A DNA stretch of 43,895 nucleotides from Roseburia sp. GTDB lineage: Bacteria > Bacillota > Clostridia > Lachnospirales > Lachnospiraceae. The translations under genes and the position numbers were made by a program. The notes under the pieces are model-generated. The model was given only the letters and a program-made list of their open reading frames with translations. It had not been told where the DNA came from and did no database searches. Shown in pieces: positions 41,798 to 43,895 of this stretch. How positions within the stretch are numbered: position 1 is the first letter of the stretch; each line of letters begins with the position of its first letter. The DNA lies in assembly GCA_014804775.1 (NCBI GenBank), contig JAAUZB010000032.1, forward strand, positions 29,518-73,412, in the 5' to 3' direction.

Positions 41798-43078
41798 CTA
41801 TAAGTCTTTCATATATAACATGACGTCCACTTCAAAATGTCTGCCGTCGCACGTGATTTCCATATCACCGTGATATTTTTCTATGATCGCCTGTACATTT
41901 TTCATCCCTATGCCATGGCGGGATTTATCCGTTTTCGTCGTTTTTCCAATGCCTTTCTTCCCCGAAAACTTCTCATTATAGCTGTTGCCGATCTCAAGAA
42001 ACATCATCCCTTTTTCTGCACTCATCTGTATGCTCAGTTCCTTTTCCTCTGTCTGCGCCGCAGCCTCAAGTGCATTGTCCAATAGATTTCCCAAAACAAC
42101 ATTCAGGTCAAAAGAATTCAGATTTAATTTCTCCGGGATGCTGATTCTGGTTTCTACCGCGTTCAGCAGTTCTCTGGCTTTTCTGATCTTATAGTTGAGC
42201 ACACTGTCGATATTTTCATTGCCGGTCATCACGGACTCGTCCGGATTTACCATAAATTCCTGCATTTTCCGCAGATACTCCTGCACTTCCTCCTTACTGC
42301 CGTTCCCTGCGACCGCCTGCAATGCCAACATATGATTTTTCATATCATGCCGCAAAGCCCGTATGCGGCTCTGCGATTCCGTAATGACCTCCATCTGATT
42401 CCGATACAGTTCTGTCTGCTGTTTGTAGATATCCCTTTCCCTTATATGTACATAGCTTCTCAGCATTTCGTGATATAAATAAAAAATGCTCAGATTGCTG
42501 ACCAGCATACAGACACAGACAATGGCTGCCGTCTTAGTGTATCCCGTTTTTGTGTATAGCATAGAAAATAATACTATAACGCCTGCCACTGGCGTAACGG
42601 ATAATAACAGCGTCTGTTTTTTGTCAAATACCGCATATCTGAAATCGTCCGGGTCGAAAATATGGCTGATCGCCGTCACACTGATGAGCAGCAGTAAAAC
42701 GCCGGCTGCCGTCTCCATATACAAACTGGCTCCGTACGCATTTCTTCCGAACGAAAAAATTGCAACTGACAGACATGCCAGATCCATGCCAAACAGTGTC
42801 GTCGCCGTCCACAGTCTCTTTTTCCATGTGTCACCATAGCAGCACGTTATGCCTAAAATTCCGGCAAAGCTGCAAATCTCATACGGCCATGACACTCCCC
42901 ATGCGCAGTATACTGCGGAAGACACCAGATAAAAGATTCCATATGCTGACTTGAAAATTCTCTCATCCTTATCTCCTCTTGTCAAAAATGTTTCTATTGC
43001 CTGTTTGATCAGCGCAACCCGCAGAATATTTATGATGAATTCTATTGCCATATCGCATACTATTTCATATTGAAGCAT
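41798..43078 (-). CDS. GHKL sensor histidine kinase, AgrC-like
   Basis: 426 residues. The first ~205 form six to seven hydrophobic segments, the membrane sensor part. A helix with the phosphoacceptor follows (ALRHDMKNHMLAL, H244). The C-terminal GHKL ATPase has the N-box GNLLDNALEAA (N335 region) and the G-box KSRHGIGMKNVQAIIEKYHG. It lacks a classical H-box DHP dimer like other AgrC-family kinases, which usually sense peptides. It overlaps the LytTR regulator gene by 14 bases and forms a two-component pair with it. Confidence 0.93.
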   Translation of the reverse strand: MLQYEIVCDMAIEFIINILRVALIKQAIETFLTRGDKDERIFKSAYGIFYLVSSAVYCAWGVSWPYEICSFAGILGITCCYGDTWKKRLWTATTLFGMDLACLSVAIFSFGRNAYGASLYMETAAGVLLLLISVTAISHIFDPDDFRYAVFDKKQTLLLSVTPVAGVIVLFSMLYTKTGYTKTAAIVCVCMLVSNLSIFYLYHEMLRSYVHIRERDIYKQQTELYRNQMEVITESQSRIRALRHDMKNHMLALQAVAGNGSKEEVQEYLRKMQEFMVNPDESVMTGNENIDSVLNYKIRKARELLNAVETRISIPEKLNLNSFDLNVVLGNLLDNALEAAAQTEEKELSIQMSAEKGMMFLEIGNSYNEKFSGKKGIGKTTKTDKSRHGIGMKNVQAIIEKYHGDMEITCDGRHFEVDVMLYMKDL

Positions 43079-43793
43079 CCATTCTCTCTTTTCTGTCCTG
43101 TATTACTCTGGTGCGGACCTCTTTTCGATAAGGTTTACTGATATTTAACTCTTCACCATCTTTCATTTTTACAGTCTCGTAGGAGTACTCACTGATAAAA
43201 TCCTGATTTACAATATATGACTGATGGATCATTACAAAGTATTCCGGCAGCTGCTTTGCGATATCTTTCAGCTTTCCGTAAAACTCTTCCCGTCCGTTCC
43301 CTGTCACGATCACAATCTTTTTATCCGTGCTCATGAAGTAGGCAATATCACTCATAAGAACCCTGAAATATGTGCCTCCTTTGCGGTATTCGAAATAGGC
43401 AGCTTCACTCCTTTTTTGTTTTATGCTTCTGAGCAGAACCTCCTTCAGCTGTTCTTCCGCCACGGGCTTGATCAGAAAGTCAAGCGGCTGCACCTTAAAT
43501 AACTGCATCGCATAATTTTGCTTGGAAGAGATGTAGACGATGTGGGTCCGCATATCCTCCATCTCGTTGCGGATAAACCGGCCCACTTCTATCCCGTTCC
43601 TCTGAACTAACTCGATGTCCAAAAATATCAGGTCAAGACGGATTCCTTTATCCAGATCATTCTGTATGCTTTCCCCCGAATACCATACCTCTATTTCCAC
43701 CTTCACTGACAACTCTTTTGAAATTCGGTAGATCTGCTCTTCCAGTCCGGCACATAAAACCTTATCATCATCGCAGATTCCAATTTTGTACAT
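43065..43793 (-). CDS. LytTR-family response regulator, AgrA-like
   Basis: 242 residues from the second ATG (MYKIGICDDD); AAAGGA lies six bases before it but abuts the first ATG, so the second is preferred. The receiver domain has the acidic pocket CDDD near residue 10, the phosphoacceptor in LIFLDIEL (about D59) and the lysine in PLDFLIKPV. The C-terminal LytTR DNA-binding domain (YFEYRKGGTYFRVLMSDIAYFMS...FVMIHQSYIVNQDFI) binds direct repeats upstream of target genes. First gene of a two-gene operon with the kinase; it follows closely after an SGNH hydrolase. Confidence 0.93.
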   Translation of the reverse strand: MYKIGICDDDKVLCAGLEEQIYRISKELSVKVEIEVWYSGESIQNDLDKGIRLDLIFLDIELVQRNGIEVGRFIRNEMEDMRTHIVYISSKQNYAMQLFKVQPLDFLIKPVAEEQLKEVLLRSIKQKRSEAAYFEYRKGGTYFRVLMSDIAYFMSTDKKIVIVTGNGREEFYGKLKDIAKQLPEYFVMIHQSYIVNQDFISEYSYETVKMKDGEELNISKPYRKEVRTRVIQDRKERMDASI

Positions 43794-43819
43794 AGGCATT
43801 CCTTTCTGTCCCCTCTTCG

Positions 43820-43895
43820 CTAAGGGAAACAGATTTCTTTCAGTTCCTCCGCCAATTTCTTATGCGCTTCCGGTGACAAATGCAGGGAATCCTCT
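43820..43895 (-). CDS. C-terminus of an SGNH/GDSL hydrolase (partial)
   Basis: The frame reads DSLHLSPEAHKKLAEELKEI and then CFP-stop and runs off the right edge. D-x-x-H followed by L(S/N)xxGH-like PEAH and an amphipathic helix is block V of SGNH hydrolases, giving the catalytic Asp and His. Only 24 codons are visible, and the substrate (ester, acyl or peptidoglycan-linked) cannot be told. Confidence 0.6.
   Translation of the reverse strand, partial: EDSLHLSPEAHKKLAEELKEICFP

Noticed and set aside
1-43895. tRNA or rRNA genes, or a tRNA attachment site for the island
   Set aside because: No T-arm GGTTCGAAT-like motif with a matching acceptor stem was seen on either strand; the island edges show IS and recombinase scraps instead.

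Overview
The window looks like a chromosomal segment of an anaerobic Firmicute of the Lachnospiraceae/Clostridia type. The evidence is the pta gene, a YitT-family membrane protein, a desulfoferrodoxin, a CD3324-type small protein, an AgrC/AgrA-like GHKL/LytTR pair, strong AGGAGG-type ribosome sites and sigma-A promoters. The two ends (about 1-5 kb and 41.8-43.9 kb) look like ordinary, moderately GC-rich housekeeping DNA. The middle (about 6-38.5 kb) is clearly more AT-rich and full of gene fragments, as expected of an accessory island.

Left flank, all on the minus strand: the start of an unidentified gene, a YitT membrane protein, phosphate acetyltransferase (pta) with its own promoter, a three-gene ABC transporter (ATPase, permease, substrate-binding lipoprotein) with a textbook promoter, a short DUF1062 protein and a CD3324-type HTH protein. 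A 239-bp imperfect palindrome (MITE-like) lies between the last two.

6.2-8.5 kb holds three tandem modules. Each has near-identical outer sequence, about 28-bp terminal inverted repeats, a promoter, a different small ORF and the same rho-independent terminator. Scraps of a UvrD-type helicase and a duplicated 3' end of the neighbouring desulfoferrodoxin gene are mixed in. 8.9-14.8 kb holds three copies of the 3' end of one DEAD/DEAH helicase gene. They bracket two cargo segments: an R2K-like ATP-grasp multidomain protein, and a radical-SAM enzyme with a cysteine-rich partner. A serine-recombinase C-terminal scrap lies beside the largest copy.

15.2-38.1 kb is the main system: two convergent operons. 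The plus-strand operon is a complete DNA phosphorothioation set in the order dndB-dndC-dndD-dndE-dndA (regulator, PP-loop Fe-S enzyme, SMC-like ATPase, DndE, cysteine desulfurase). The minus-strand operon, read from right to left, encodes a NERD-UvrD helicase, an AddB-like protein with an Fe-S cysteine set but no visible nuclease motif, a truncated Mrr endonuclease fragment, an SNF2-like helicase, a RecQ-like helicase, a winged-helix-like protein, a large P-loop ATPase and a small helical protein. The classical dndF-H restriction genes are absent. The SNF2/RecQ/small/ATPase block resembles, by architecture and order, DpdE-F-G-H of 7-deazaguanine DNA systems and the Pbe genes reported next to archaeal dnd genes. 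The proposed reading is a bacterial phosphorothioate defence system with a multi-helicase effector arm, extended by an AddAB-like pair. These assignments rest on motifs read by eye; no database search was run.

The right edge of the island is marked by an excisionase-like HTH scrap and an IS256-family transposase fragment. Then come a PAS protein, a small conserved protein, a macrodomain protein, a tiny Cys-rich protein, a HIRAN protein, a Fic protein, antitoxin-like remnants, a GHKL histidine kinase with its LytTR regulator, and the C-terminus of an SGNH hydrolase cut by the window edge.
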